Part shown: positions 1 to 7,792 of the stretch, one piece after another
Position numbering within the stretch: the stretch's first letter is position 1
Layout: every line of letters starts with the position of its first letter
From: Methylophilaceae bacterium UBA7525
GTDB taxonomy: Bacteria; Pseudomonadota; Gammaproteobacteria; Burkholderiales; Methylophilaceae
NCBI GenBank assembly: GCA_002479405.1
Contig: DLMX01000037.1
Span: 23,161-43,377 of the forward strand
DNA: 20,217 bases
Direction: 5' to 3'
Made by a program: the position numbers and the translations under genes
Notes under the pieces: model-generated
The model's database searches: none
What the model was told of the DNA's origin: nothing
Seen by the model: the letters and a program-made list of their open reading frames with translations, nothing else

Positions 1-1664
1 AGTGTCTCAAAGAACTTGGAGGTCAGAGTCATTTTCTCGTTGGCGATCATATTCAATGCGGTATTGAATTGCTCCTTGTATGCGCGCTCAAGCTTCGCCA
101 GCTCCTTCTGATAGCGCAGTGTAGAGAAAGATGGTGCATCAGCCTTGCGCAAGCCATGCTCCTTGGAGAACTTCTCATACATCGCATCCATCATATTCTT
201 GATTTCTTCGATCTGCTTGTCGGACTGCACCATACGGTCCTTCAGATCGGCGAAGAAGCCATCCATCGCAGCGCGGATGCTCTTGGTGAAATTGGCCGCC
301 ACCATGGTTTCGCGGGTTTTCACTACCGACTCACGCACAGCTTTCATACCAAGTAGCGTGAAAAGCTGATTAGTCTGTTGCGAGAAGATACTGCGCAAGG
401 CCTGGAAGCGTTGCAGACCCTTCTCGAAGTTTTCCTTGTCCACCTTAACCTTGCTCATCATGTGCTCGACCACATCCTCGTTCTTGCCGCGCAGACCCTT
501 GAGCTCGCCCAGTTGCTCAGTCAAACCTTGCAGACGCGCATCCAGAATCAGATGTGAATTGTTGATCAGGTCTTCGATTTCATTCTGCGTATTGTCACGC
601 ACGATTTCCTTCTTGGAAGGAATCAACTCCTCGGAAAGCGCCTTCTCCAATTCCGGCAGACGGCTCTTCGTCAGCAATGCATCATCCGAACTAACCTTGG
701 CCAACAGGGCTTTCTGTGCGGAAATCGGGAAGATCTGCTTGGCATCAAGGCCCAACAATTCGGCGCTGGTATTGACCTGTTTGGTCAGTTCCTTCTCAAT
801 CTGCGCTTCATCCTTCAGTTCGTCCCACAAACCGTCAATCTTGTTGAGGACAGCCAGACGGCCTTTCTGTTTCCAGCGTGTGCCGCTGATATATTGGCGC
901 CAGACATCAATCTCGGATTTGGTCACACCGGTATCCGCAGCAAGTATGAACAGCACGGCGTGAGCATTAGGCAACATATTGAGCGTCAGTTCAGGCTCTG
1001 TGCCGATGGCGTTGAGCCCCGGTGTATCCAGAATCACCAGGCCCTGTTCCAGCAATGGGTGCGGCACATTAATCATGGCATAGCGCCAGCAAGGCACATC
1101 AATGCTGCCGTCACTGTTGAGGCTCATGGCATCATCGGGGTTGTTCGGATCATAGAGACCATAACGCTCAGCCTCTTCCACACTGACCTTCTTGGTCGTG
1201 CTGACCTGCTTGAATGCTTCGGCCATGCTCTCGCTGGAATCGACATTAAACTCAAAGACATTCCATTCATCCGGATAATTCTTGTATTCGCTGGTCGTGA
1301 CATCCGAGGTGCGCGTCTCGATCGGAAGCAATTGCAGACAGGTCGGTTTGGATGGGTCATAAAGTAGCTCTGTCGGGCACATCGTAGTGCGACCGGCAGT
1401 GGAAGGCAAAAGACGTTGGCCATAGTCCGCGAAGAAAATCGCATTGATCAGTTCGGATTTACCACGCGAAAACTCCGCAACGAATGCAACATTGAGCTTG
1501 TCATCACGCAGACGCTCGAGCAGATGCTGGATGCGCTGATCGATCTGGCCGTCATTGAGTTCCTGTTCATTGAGCCAGCTACGGTAATCGCATATCGTGT
1601 CCACCAATGCCTTACGCCACTCTGCGTAAGCAGCAAACTGGTGAGCAAGTTTGTTTTCAGCCAT
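1..1664 (-). CDS. Dynamin-family large GTPase (partial, C-terminus beyond window)
   Basis: This reading frame starts with ATG at 1664 and stays open for 554 codons to the left edge, so the C-terminus is missing. I translated it directly. The GTPase motifs appear in order: a P-loop AEFSRGKS at about residues 63-70, a G2-like GRTT at about 91-94, G3 DTPG at about 213-216 and G4 NKID at about 274-277. The C-terminal half is rich in Lys, Glu and Gln and looks helical or coiled coil, as expected for the middle and effector regions of dynamin-like proteins. Members of this family bind and remodel membranes using GTP, but the role of this subgroup is not established. A Shine-Dalgarno AGGGA lies 5 nt before the start. 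The first P-loop residue is Ala rather than the canonical Gly. It is transcribed divergently from the ubiquinone operon. The family call is confident; any specific function would be a guess. Confidence 0.87.
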   Translation of the reverse strand, partial: MAENKLAHQFAAYAEWRKALVDTICDYRSWLNEQELNDGQIDQRIQHLLERLRDDKLNVAFVAEFSRGKSELINAIFFADYGQRLLPSTAGRTTMCPTELLYDPSKPTCLQLLPIETRTSDVTTSEYKNYPDEWNVFEFNVDSSESMAEAFKQVSTTKKVSVEEAERYGLYDPNNPDDAMSLNSDGSIDVPCWRYAMINVPHPLLEQGLVILDTPGLNAIGTEPELTLNMLPNAHAVLFILAADTGVTKSEIDVWRQYISGTRWKQKGRLAVLNKIDGLWDELKDEAQIEKELTKQVNTSAELLGLDAKQIFPISAQKALLAKVSSDDALLTKSRLPELEKALSEELIPSKKEIVRDNTQNEIEDLINNSHLILDARLQGLTEQLGELKGLRGKNEDVVEHMMSKVKVDKENFEKGLQRFQALRSIFSQQTNQLFTLLGMKAVRESVVKTRETMVAANFTKSIRAAMDGFFADLKDRMVQSDKQIEEIKNMMDAMYEKFSKEHGLRKADAPSFSTLRYQKELAKLERAYKEQFNTALNMIANEKMTLTSKFFET

Positions 1665-1696
1665 GGTCTTCCCTGAATCCTTTTTTAGTGGATATC

Positions 1697-1724
1697 ACTT
1701 TAGCATGCCGCAAAAAATAGTCAA
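1697..1724 (-). promoter_or_regulatory. Putative sigma70 promoter of the dynamin-family gene
   Basis: Read on the minus strand, a -35 box TTGACT (1724-1719) is followed after 16 nt by a -10 box TAAAGT (1702-1697), about 33 nt upstream of the GTPase start. The match is reasonable but rests on consensus alone. Confidence 0.4.
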
Positions 1725-1820
1725 ATTAATCAGCACGCTAATGCGCACATTTCATCCATTTTTCAGATGAACGGAAGTCGCCTGCGGACAAACGGTATTT
1801 TGAAGCGCTTTATCACATTC

Positions 1821-1829
1821 TGCTATCAT
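1821..1829 (+). promoter_or_regulatory. Putative extended -10 element of the DUF971-ubiEJB operon
   Basis: TGC followed by TATCAT at 1821-1829 fits an extended -10 motif and lies 27 nt before the DUF971 start. A possible -35 TTGAAG at 1799-1804 is 19 nt upstream, slightly too far, so the extended -10 would have to carry the promoter. Confidence 0.33.
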
Positions 1830-1856
1830 CCTGACTTTAAGCCACTGTAGCCCGAA

Positions 1857-2237
1857 ATGACCGGACTGACACCGAATTCCCCACGCCCGACCGACATCCG
1901 CCTGCACCAGGCATCGAGATTGCTCGAAATCAGTTTCGATGACGGAAAAAGCGCCCGGCTTTCCTGCGAATTCCTCCGCGTATATTCCCCATCGGCCGAG
2001 GTACGTGGCCATGGCGCCGGACAGGAAGTGCTGCAAACCGGCAAGGAGGATATCGATATCGTCGGCATAGAACCGGTCGGCAACTACGCAGTAAAATTGG
2101 TATTTTCCGATGGGCACGATACCGGCCTTTACTCCTGGGATTACCTCTACGAACTCGCCGGCAATTACGAGGCCCTGTGGCTCGAATACCTTGGCAAACT
2201 GGCCATGGCCGGAATCAAACGCAAGGAAACACCATGA
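1857..2237 (+). CDS. DUF971 (gamma-butyrobetaine hydroxylase N-terminal-like) protein
   Basis: This is a 126-residue protein made almost entirely of a DUF971 domain, the small fold also found at the N-terminus of gamma-butyrobetaine hydroxylase. Family hallmarks are the opening PTDIRLH, the middle stretch LSCEFLRVYSPSAEVRGH, a VGNYAVKLVFSDGHDTGLYSWDYL-type block (about residues 79-102) and a terminal YL..L segment. Standalone DUF971 proteins have been linked to iron-sulfur or metal handling, but no function can be read from this copy. It overlaps the ubiE start by four bases (ATGA at 2234-2237), so translation is probably coupled and the gene looks like the first of the ubiquinone operon. The hydroxylase catalytic domain is absent. 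Confidence 0.85.
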   Translation: MTGLTPNSPRPTDIRLHQASRLLEISFDDGKSARLSCEFLRVYSPSAEVRGHGAGQEVLQTGKEDIDIVGIEPVGNYAVKLVFSDGHDTGLYSWDYLYELAGNYEALWLEYLGKLAMAGIKRKETP

Positions 2238-2974
2238 ACGAGAAAAACACCACGCACTTCGGTTTTCAAACCGTAGCCGAGGCTGAAAAGGCCAAAAAGG
2301 TCGGCGAGGTCTTCCATTCGGTTGCCCGCAAGTACGACCTCATGAATGACGTCATGTCTTTCGGCATGCACAGGGGCTGGAAGCGTTTTGCAGTTGAGGT
2401 CAGCGGCGTAACCAGAGGCGACCGGGTACTCGACATCGCCGGCGGTAGCGGCGACCTGTCGCGACTGTTCGTCAAAAAAGTGGGCGACAGTGGTGAAGTC
2501 ATTCTGACCGACATCAACGCCTCCATGCTTGCCGTTGGCCGCGATCGCCTGATTGACGACGGAGTAACGGTGCCGGCACTGCAATGCGATGCTGAAAAAC
2601 TGCCTTTCCCTGATCAGCATTTCGATTGCGTCATTGTCGCCTTCGGCCTGCGCAACATGACGCACAAGGAAACCGCGCTGGCAGAAATGCAGCGCGTGCT
2701 GAAAGTGGGCGGCCGCCTGTTGGTGCTGGAGTTCTCACAGATCTGGAAGCCGCTGGCGCCGGTTTATGATGCCTACTCATTCAAACTGCTGCCATTGATG
2801 GGCAAGATTTTCGCCAAGGATGCAGACAGCTACCAGTATCTGGCGGAATCCATCCGCATGCATCCGGATCAGGAAACTCTGAAACAGATGATGCTTGGTG
2901 TCGGTTTTGCCAAGGTCGATTACTACAATCTCGCCGCCGGTGCAGTTGCGCTGCACAAGGGCTGGAAGCTTTGA
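2234..2974 (+). CDS. ubiE: Ubiquinone/menaquinone C-methyltransferase UbiE
   Basis: UbiE is the SAM-dependent C-methyltransferase that methylates the benzoquinol ring in ubiquinone synthesis (and demethylmenaquinol where menaquinone is made). The 246-residue product is close to the usual ~250. It has the N-terminal block YDLMNDVMSFGMHRGWK (34-50), the SAM-binding motif VLDIAGGSGD (65-74), a downstream LPFPD.HFD.V motif and the C-terminal ending typical of the family. I placed the start at ATG 2234, where AAGGAAA lies 5 nt upstream and the codon overlaps the DUF971 stop. A frame extending to 2177 would only lengthen the overlap and lacks support. The neighbouring ubiJ and ubiB suggest one transcription unit for aerobic quinone synthesis. 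Confidence 0.96.
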   Translation: MNEKNTTHFGFQTVAEAEKAKKVGEVFHSVARKYDLMNDVMSFGMHRGWKRFAVEVSGVTRGDRVLDIAGGSGDLSRLFVKKVGDSGEVILTDINASMLAVGRDRLIDDGVTVPALQCDAEKLPFPDQHFDCVIVAFGLRNMTHKETALAEMQRVLKVGGRLLVLEFSQIWKPLAPVYDAYSFKLLPLMGKIFAKDADSYQYLAESIRMHPDQETLKQMMLGVGFAKVDYYNLAAGAVALHKGWKL

Positions 2975-2978
2975 GACC

Positions 2979-3569
2979 ATGTTCAAGCCACTGCTCACCC
3001 GCCTGCTGAATCACTTGATCAACCAGAATGTCTGGGCCAGGGAACAACTGCGGCCATTCGGCGGCAAAACCGTCAAATTCACCATCCCGCCATTCAGCGC
3101 GTACCTGACCGTGCTGGAAGATGGTGGCCTGGCCATGGCCGGCGAATCCTCAACTGCCGATGCCAACATCACCGTGCCTCCGTCGGTCGCACTCAGATTA
3201 CTTGCCAACGACGATGCCGCTTCTACGCTGGCGACGCTGGAAGGCGATACCGAACTGGCCGCCACACTGGCAAAAGTCCTGCGCGGCATGTCATGGGAAT
3301 ATGAGGAAGACCTGAGCAAGGTCATCGGCGACATTCCTGCGCATCAACTGGGCGAATTCGGCCGCAAGGCGAGCCACGAGATCAGGAGCCAGAGCCTGAA
3401 TCTGATGCAGATGCTGGTCGAATACTGGCAGGAAGAACAGCCCATGATCGCCAAAAAACGTCATGTGGAATCCTTCAACCAGGAGGTCGATACACTGCGC
3501 GAAGATACCGAGCGCCTGGAAAAACGGATTGAAAAGCTGTCCGAGAAAATCGAACCCGATAATCACTGA
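2979..3569 (+). CDS. ubiJ: Ubiquinone biosynthesis accessory factor UbiJ (SCP2 domain)
   Basis: This 196-residue protein has an SCP2 (sterol carrier) lipid-binding domain in its first ~110 residues (FGGKTVKFTIPPFSAYLTV followed by ANITVPPSVALRLL). A helical C-terminal tail ends in a charged coiled coil (residues about 160-192, with LREDTERLEKRIEKL). That architecture, placed between ubiE and ubiB, is diagnostic of UbiJ. In E. coli UbiJ works with UbiK and belongs to the cytosolic complex that carries hydrophobic ubiquinone intermediates during aerobic synthesis. I chose ATG 2979, 4 nt after the ubiE stop, because it begins the conserved domain. The frame also extends back into ubiE to 2895, which would give a long unsupported N-terminus. 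Confidence 0.9.
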   Translation: MFKPLLTRLLNHLINQNVWAREQLRPFGGKTVKFTIPPFSAYLTVLEDGGLAMAGESSTADANITVPPSVALRLLANDDAASTLATLEGDTELAATLAKVLRGMSWEYEEDLSKVIGDIPAHQLGEFGRKASHEIRSQSLNLMQMLVEYWQEEQPMIAKKRHVESFNQEVDTLREDTERLEKRIEKLSEKIEPDNH

Positions 3570-3608
3570 CACCCCATTCAACCCTCAAGTCAGCAAAGAT
3601 CCGTTTTC

Positions 3609-5135
3609 ATGCGCCTGTTCCGTCTGATCAAAATCCTCGTTGTGACACTGCGCTTCGGCCTCGACGAACTCATCCTCAGCCACTCCAGGCTACGCCCGTT
3701 GCAGCAACTGGTTCGTGTGCTGCTGTTCTGGCGCAGCCTGCATCGGTCACGCGGCGAGCGCCTGCGTCTGGCCCTCGAGGCACTGGGGCCGATCTTCGTC
3801 AAATTCGGCCAGGTGCTGTCCACCCGGCGCGACCTCATCCCACCGGATGTTGCCGATGAACTTTCAAAGCTGCAGGACAAGGTGCCCCCTTTCCCCTACG
3901 CTCAGGTCGAACAGATCATCAAAGCCTCATTCGATAAACCCGTCCATGAAGTCTTCGGGCAATTCGAACAAACGCCGGTCGCCAGCGCTTCCGTCGCCCA
4001 GGTGCATTTTGCCAACCTGCCTGACGGCCACCCGGTGGCGGTCAAGATCCTGCGTCCCAACATCGCCGAGGTGATCGAAAGGGATCTGCAACTGCTGGAT
4101 ACCGCCGCCTGGCTCATGCAAACCCTGTGGGATGAAGGCAAACGCCTGAAACCGCGAGAGATAGTCGCCGAATTCGCCCGCCACACCCACTCCGAACTCG
4201 ACCTCATGCTGGAAGCCGCCAACTGCAGCCAGCTGAAGCGCAATTTCGCCAACAGCCGGCAACTACTAGTGCCGGAAGTCTACTGGGACTGGTGCCGTCA
4301 GCAGGTCATGGTCATGGAGCGCATGCAGGGCACGCCGGTGAGCCAGATCGCCACGCTACAGGCCAAGGGCATCGACATCCCGAAACTGGCCAGCGACGGC
4401 GTCGAAATCTTCTTCACCCAAGTATTCCGTGACGGCTTCTTCCACGCCGACATGCACCCGGGCAACATCCTGGTCGCGGACGACGGACGTTATATCGCGC
4501 TGGATTTCGGCATCATGGGCACGCTGAACGAGGTCGACAAGGAATACCTGGCACGCAATTTCCTCGCCTTCTTCCGTCGAGATTACCGGGAGGTAGCCAA
4601 AGCCCACATTGAATCCGGCTGGGTCCCAAAGGATACGGCCATCGACGAATTCGAAACCGCGATCCGCGCTGTCTGCGAACCGATTTTCGACAAACCGCTG
4701 AAGGAAATCTCGTTCGGCCGCACGCTACTGAGCCTGTTCCAGATGGCGCGCCGTTTCGGCGTCATCATCCAGCCGCAGCTCATTATGCTGCAAAAGACCC
4801 TGCTAAATATCGAAGGTCTCGGACGTGAACTCGATCCCGATCTCGATCTGTGGAAAACCGCGCGCCCCTATCTGGAACGCTGGATGTCGGAACAACTGGG
4901 ATGGCGCAGTGTAGTGCAGAACGTACAGGCCGAGTTGCCATACTGGGGCAAGATATTGCCGCAGGTACCTCGCCTGTTGCAGCAGCAACTGCAAAAAAGT
5001 CACGATAATCCGCTCAATGAAGAACTGCGGCTGCTCATCAAGGAGCAACAGAGACAGACGCGATGGCTGCGCATCATCGGACTCATGCTGGCCGGGCTCC
5101 TGACTTGGCAACTTGCCGCATACTTTCTGCTTTAA
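3609..5135 (+). CDS. ubiB: Ubiquinone biosynthesis atypical kinase/ATPase UbiB
   Basis: UbiB is an atypical protein-kinase-like (ABC1/ADCK/UbiB) membrane protein needed for ubiquinone synthesis. It is thought to use ATPase activity to help extract lipid precursors from the membrane. The 508-residue product carries the family KxGQ motif as KFGQ (65-68), an alanine-rich nucleotide loop VASASVAQVH (124-133), the lysine of VAVK (146), the ExD motif as ELD (196-198), the catalytic-loop-like HADMHPGN (279-286) and DFG (299-301). The C-terminus, from about residue 485, is a hydrophobic membrane segment. The length fits the family (about 540). It lies 39 nt after ubiJ, most likely in the same operon. 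The Shine-Dalgarno is weak, but ATG 3609 begins the conserved N-terminus. Confidence 0.96.
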   Translation: MRLFRLIKILVVTLRFGLDELILSHSRLRPLQQLVRVLLFWRSLHRSRGERLRLALEALGPIFVKFGQVLSTRRDLIPPDVADELSKLQDKVPPFPYAQVEQIIKASFDKPVHEVFGQFEQTPVASASVAQVHFANLPDGHPVAVKILRPNIAEVIERDLQLLDTAAWLMQTLWDEGKRLKPREIVAEFARHTHSELDLMLEAANCSQLKRNFANSRQLLVPEVYWDWCRQQVMVMERMQGTPVSQIATLQAKGIDIPKLASDGVEIFFTQVFRDGFFHADMHPGNILVADDGRYIALDFGIMGTLNEVDKEYLARNFLAFFRRDYREVAKAHIESGWVPKDTAIDEFETAIRAVCEPIFDKPLKEISFGRTLLSLFQMARRFGVIIQPQLIMLQKTLLNIEGLGRELDPDLDLWKTARPYLERWMSEQLGWRSVVQNVQAELPYWGKILPQVPRLLQQQLQKSHDNPLNEELRLLIKEQQRQTRWLRIIGLMLAGLLTWQLAAYFLL

Positions 5136-5152
5136 TCCGCACACCTGCACCG

Positions 5153-5180
5153 TTGCACAAGGTACGTTATTTGCTAGAAT
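5153..5180 (+). promoter_or_regulatory. Putative sigma70 promoter of the symporter gene
   Basis: A -35 box TTGCAC (5153-5158) is followed after 16 nt by TAGAAT (5175-5180). The -10 box is preceded by TGC, making it an extended -10. It lies within the 162-nt gap between ubiB and the symporter and would give a leader of roughly 110 nt. The remaining leader shows no clear riboswitch or terminator. Confidence 0.5.
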
Positions 5181-5297
5181 CTAGCCGCCGAGTGATGCGC
5201 CTCATGGCTTCTGCGATTCAGCGATGAAAACCGCAGCGCATCCGCCCGGATTTCGATTGCATTTTTTCAAGGCGACAGCGCCAGCAAAGGATCAAGC

Positions 5298-6725
5298 GTG
5301 CTACTAGGCTTTGTGATTATTTACCTGGTCATATCCATCGGCATCGGTGTCTATGGCGCCACCAAAGTGCACAATACACGCGATTACGTCACGGCCGGAC
5401 GCAGCCTGCCTCTACCCATGGTCATGGCCATGGTATTCGCCACCTGGTTCGGAGCGGAAACGGTACTCGGCATCCCGGCCACTTTCCTCGACGAAGACAT
5501 GGGCGGACTGATTTCCGATCCTTTCGGCGCTTCGCTATGCCTGATCCTGTTCGGCCTGTTCTTCGCCCGCCCGCTCTACCGCATGAACCTGCTCACCATC
5601 GGTGACTTCTATCGCAGCAAATACAACCGCTTCGTCGAGGTCATGGTCGCTATCGCCATCGCCCTTTCCTATCTGGGCTGGGTTGCAGCTCAGGTCACGG
5701 CACTGGGGCTGGTCTTCAGCATACTCTCTGACGGCAGCATCACGCAGACCCAGGGCGTCATCATCGGCGCTTCGATTGTACTGATCTACACACTGTATGG
5801 CGGCATGTGGTCGGTGGCACTGACTACCTTCGTACAGATGGTCGTCATCGTGCTCGGCCTGCTCTGGATCACCTGGCTGGTCTCGGACATGACCGGCGGC
5901 ATCGCACCGGTCATCAGCCATGCCCATGATGCCGGCAAATTCAACTTCTGGCCGGAGTTGAACAGCATCGCCATGCTGGCCTTTATCGCCGGCCTGCTGA
6001 CCATGGGCTTTGGCTCGATCCCGCAACAGGATGTGTTTCAGCGCGCCAATGCCTCGAAGAACGAGAAAGTTGCCGTCTGGGGTTCTGTTGGTGGCGGTAT
6101 CGCCTACTTTCTATTTGCCGCCATCCCCTTGTTTCTCGCCTACTCGGCCACGCTGATCGATCCGCAGAAAGTCGCGGCCCTGCTTAACAGCGGCAATGCA
6201 GAACATATCCTGCCGAATCTCGTGATCGACCACCTGCCCATGTATGCCCAGGTCGTGTTCTATGGCGCCCTGCTCTCCGTGATCATGAGTACCGCTTCAG
6301 GTACATTGCTGGCGCCCTCGGTCACCATTTCCGAGAACATCCTGAAAGGCATGTTCGGCCGCATGAGCGACGCCCATTTCCTGCGCATGATGCGTATCGT
6401 CGTCGTACTGTTCGCTATCGGTGTAACGGCTTACGCCCTTTGGGCAGTCGGCGAGGAGACCGGCATCCACCACATGGTCGAGAACGCTTACAAAGTGACG
6501 CTGGTCATGGCCTTCACGCCACTAGTCGCCGGCATTTACTGGAAACGCGCTAACGGTCAGGGTGCCGTCTTTGCCATTCTGCTTGGTCTCGCAACCTGGA
6601 TACCGCTGGAAATTCTGGCGCCGGAAGGCGACATGCCGCCACAGTTCGCCGGCTTCATCATGAGCATCATCGGCATGACCGCCGGCTCGCTGTTGCCGAC
6701 GCTGAATTGGCTTAAAAAGAAGTAA
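5298..6725 (+). CDS. Sodium:solute symporter (SSS) family protein
   Basis: This 475-residue integral membrane protein has about 13 hydrophobic segments and belongs to the sodium:solute symporter family (LeuT fold). Visible family features are an early ATWFGAET stretch (48-55) in the first core helix, the loop GSIPQQDVFQRANASKNEKVA (239-259) that matches the SSS signature, and SVIMSTASGTLLAPS (327-341), whose Ser/Thr residues usually form the second sodium site. The substrate cannot be told from sequence; panthothenate-, proline- or organic-acid-type relatives are all possible. The start is GTG 5298 with AAGGA 6-7 nt upstream. It appears to be a separate unit from the ubi operon and converges on mutM with only 4 nt between stop codons. 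Confidence 0.9.
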   Translation: MLLGFVIIYLVISIGIGVYGATKVHNTRDYVTAGRSLPLPMVMAMVFATWFGAETVLGIPATFLDEDMGGLISDPFGASLCLILFGLFFARPLYRMNLLTIGDFYRSKYNRFVEVMVAIAIALSYLGWVAAQVTALGLVFSILSDGSITQTQGVIIGASIVLIYTLYGGMWSVALTTFVQMVVIVLGLLWITWLVSDMTGGIAPVISHAHDAGKFNFWPELNSIAMLAFIAGLLTMGFGSIPQQDVFQRANASKNEKVAVWGSVGGGIAYFLFAAIPLFLAYSATLIDPQKVAALLNSGNAEHILPNLVIDHLPMYAQVVFYGALLSVIMSTASGTLLAPSVTISENILKGMFGRMSDAHFLRMMRIVVVLFAIGVTAYALWAVGEETGIHHMVENAYKVTLVMAFTPLVAGIYWKRANGQGAVFAILLGLATWIPLEILAPEGDMPPQFAGFIMSIIGMTAGSLLPTLNWLKKK

Positions 6726-6729
6726 CCGC

Positions 6730-7542
6730 TCAGCGCTGGCAACGCCGGCAGAAAAAGGTTGAGCGTTGCCCGAGCCGGATCGACTGGATCGGCAATCCGC
6801 AGACTTTGCACGGAGCATCTGTACGGCCATAGACAAAATACTCCTGCTGAAAATAGCCGGGATTACCGTCCGCTCCAAAGAAATCTCGCAAGCTGCTACC
6901 GCCAGCTCGCAGGGCATCCTGCAAAGTCGCCTTGATCTCTTCCACCAACTTGCCACAGCGTTTTCTGCTGATCTTGTTCGCCGCAGTACGTGGATCAATG
7001 GCGGCCCGAAACAACGACTCACTGGCATAAATATTACCTACGCCCACGACCAGATGACTATCCATGATGGCGTTCTTGATTGGCGCGGTCTTGCTGCGCA
7101 ACTGCTGATACAACCATTCGCCGTGAAAGCCTTCATCCAGCGGTTCAGGACCCAGCACCTTGAGCAGTGCATGCTCCTCCGGTACCCGGCCAGCCCACAA
7201 TACAGCACCAAAGCGGCGCGGATCGCGCAGGCGCAAAACATGGCCATCAGCAAAATGAAGGTCGAAATGGTCGTGTTTGGCAGGCGGCTCATCCTTGACC
7301 AGCAAACAGATGCGGCCGGACATGCCAAGATGCAACAGCAGCGTGCCTGCCTCAAAACGCGCCAGTATGTATTTTCCACGGCGGCTCAGTTCAAGCAGCG
7401 GCTGATGCTTCAGAGTTTCAGTAAGATGCGCCGGAATCGGCCAGCGCAGGGAAGGATTTCTGATGACGACCCGATCGACCGTCTGCCCGAGCAGCGGGAG
7501 CAATCCCCGCCGCGTCGTTTCCACTTCGGGCAATTCAGGCAT
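6730..7542 (-). CDS. mutM: Formamidopyrimidine-DNA glycosylase (Fpg/MutM)
   Basis: MutM is a bifunctional base-excision repair enzyme that removes 8-oxoguanine and ring-opened purines and cleaves the abasic site. The 270-residue protein matches the family length. The N-terminal MPELPEVE supplies catalytic Pro2 and Glu3. Lys57 lies in RRGKYIL, and the helix-two-turn-helix motif is at VGVGNIYASE. The C-terminal zinc finger is intact as C-x2-C-x16-C-x2-C (Cys245, 248, 265, 268), with Arg260 at the lesion-recognition position. In many betaproteobacteria mutM lies beside the divergent TPR-lolB-ispE genes. Here a four-gene ABC operon and a structured gap separate them. No clear Shine-Dalgarno precedes the ATG, but the start is fixed by catalytic Pro2. 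Confidence 0.97.
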   Translation of the reverse strand: MPELPEVETTRRGLLPLLGQTVDRVVIRNPSLRWPIPAHLTETLKHQPLLELSRRGKYILARFEAGTLLLHLGMSGRICLLVKDEPPAKHDHFDLHFADGHVLRLRDPRRFGAVLWAGRVPEEHALLKVLGPEPLDEGFHGEWLYQQLRSKTAPIKNAIMDSHLVVGVGNIYASESLFRAAIDPRTAANKISRKRCGKLVEEIKATLQDALRAGGSSLRDFFGADGNPGYFQQEYFVYGRTDAPCKVCGLPIQSIRLGQRSTFFCRRCQR

Positions 7543-7584
7543 GATGCCGGATTATCCTGGAAAGCGGAGTTGGACGTGCTCGGG

Positions 7585-7682
7585 TGTGCGTCTGGCGCGC
7601 CGTCTGGCAAGGCGCGGCGAACGCGGCATGGTTGCCCCCTGCAAGAAGGAGCAACGCCGCCAGACGGCGTGCCGGGCGTGCA
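7585..7682 (+). ncRNA. Candidate structured RNA or dispersed hairpin repeat in mutM upstream gap
   Basis: Bases 7585-7608 can pair with 7659-7682 over 24 consecutive positions. Eleven central pairs are perfect Watson-Crick (7598-7608 with 7659-7669) and five of the others are G-U wobbles when read as plus-strand RNA. On the minus strand those five become mismatches, favouring a plus-strand transcript. Inside lie a small CGCG hairpin (7613-7625) and a GTTGC/GCAAC hairpin (7631-7655), giving a three-way-junction shape. It does not contain the conserved loops of SRP RNA, 6S RNA, RNase P RNA or tmRNA that I can recall. It could be a small RNA, a REP-like dispersed element, or a MITE remnant. No convincing promoter is visible. 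Confidence 0.35.
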
Positions 7683-7792
7683 ATCGGTCCCGTAGCGGGC
7701 TCACCTGCCAGGTGACCATCGTCAAAGGTACACATCCAGGCGCTTACGGACCATTCAAGCGCATGGCGAGCGGTCAACTTCAGTTTCCAGGA
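7683..7792. other. Remainder of structured intergenic gap with two short hairpins
   Basis: This part holds two tight hairpins: CCCG-tag-CGGG (7689-7699) and the near-perfect palindrome TCACCTGCCAGGTGA (7701-7715). As an alternative to the first, GGTCC at 7686-7690 can pair with GGACC at 7748-7752, extended by GTAG with TTAC, enclosing the second hairpin. I see no credible gene. The short ORFs here lack a start signal and any family resemblance. The mutM promoter must lie in this gap or come from read-through of the DUF4340 gene. Confidence 0.4.

Noticed and set aside
1752..1772. TTCATC/GATGAA hairpin between the dynamin and DUF971 genes as a terminator
   Set aside because: Six weak pairs around a 9-nt loop with no U-tract; it separates divergent genes, where a terminator is not expected.
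6766..7695. 309-codon plus-strand ORF opposite mutM
   Set aside because: mutM has every catalytic and zinc-finger residue. The plus-strand product resembles no family and continues into the structured gap.
7585..7715. Structured gap as a known RNA (SRP, 6S, tmRNA or RNase P)
   Set aside because: The conserved SRP loop, the RNase P core motifs and the tmRNA tRNA-like ends are all missing on both strands. The 6S open-bubble layout does not fit.
7535..7777. 80-codon minus-strand ORF filling the gap upstream of mutM
   Set aside because: It overlaps the mutM start and encodes biased sequence from the inverted repeat. No family resemblance or ribosome-binding site.
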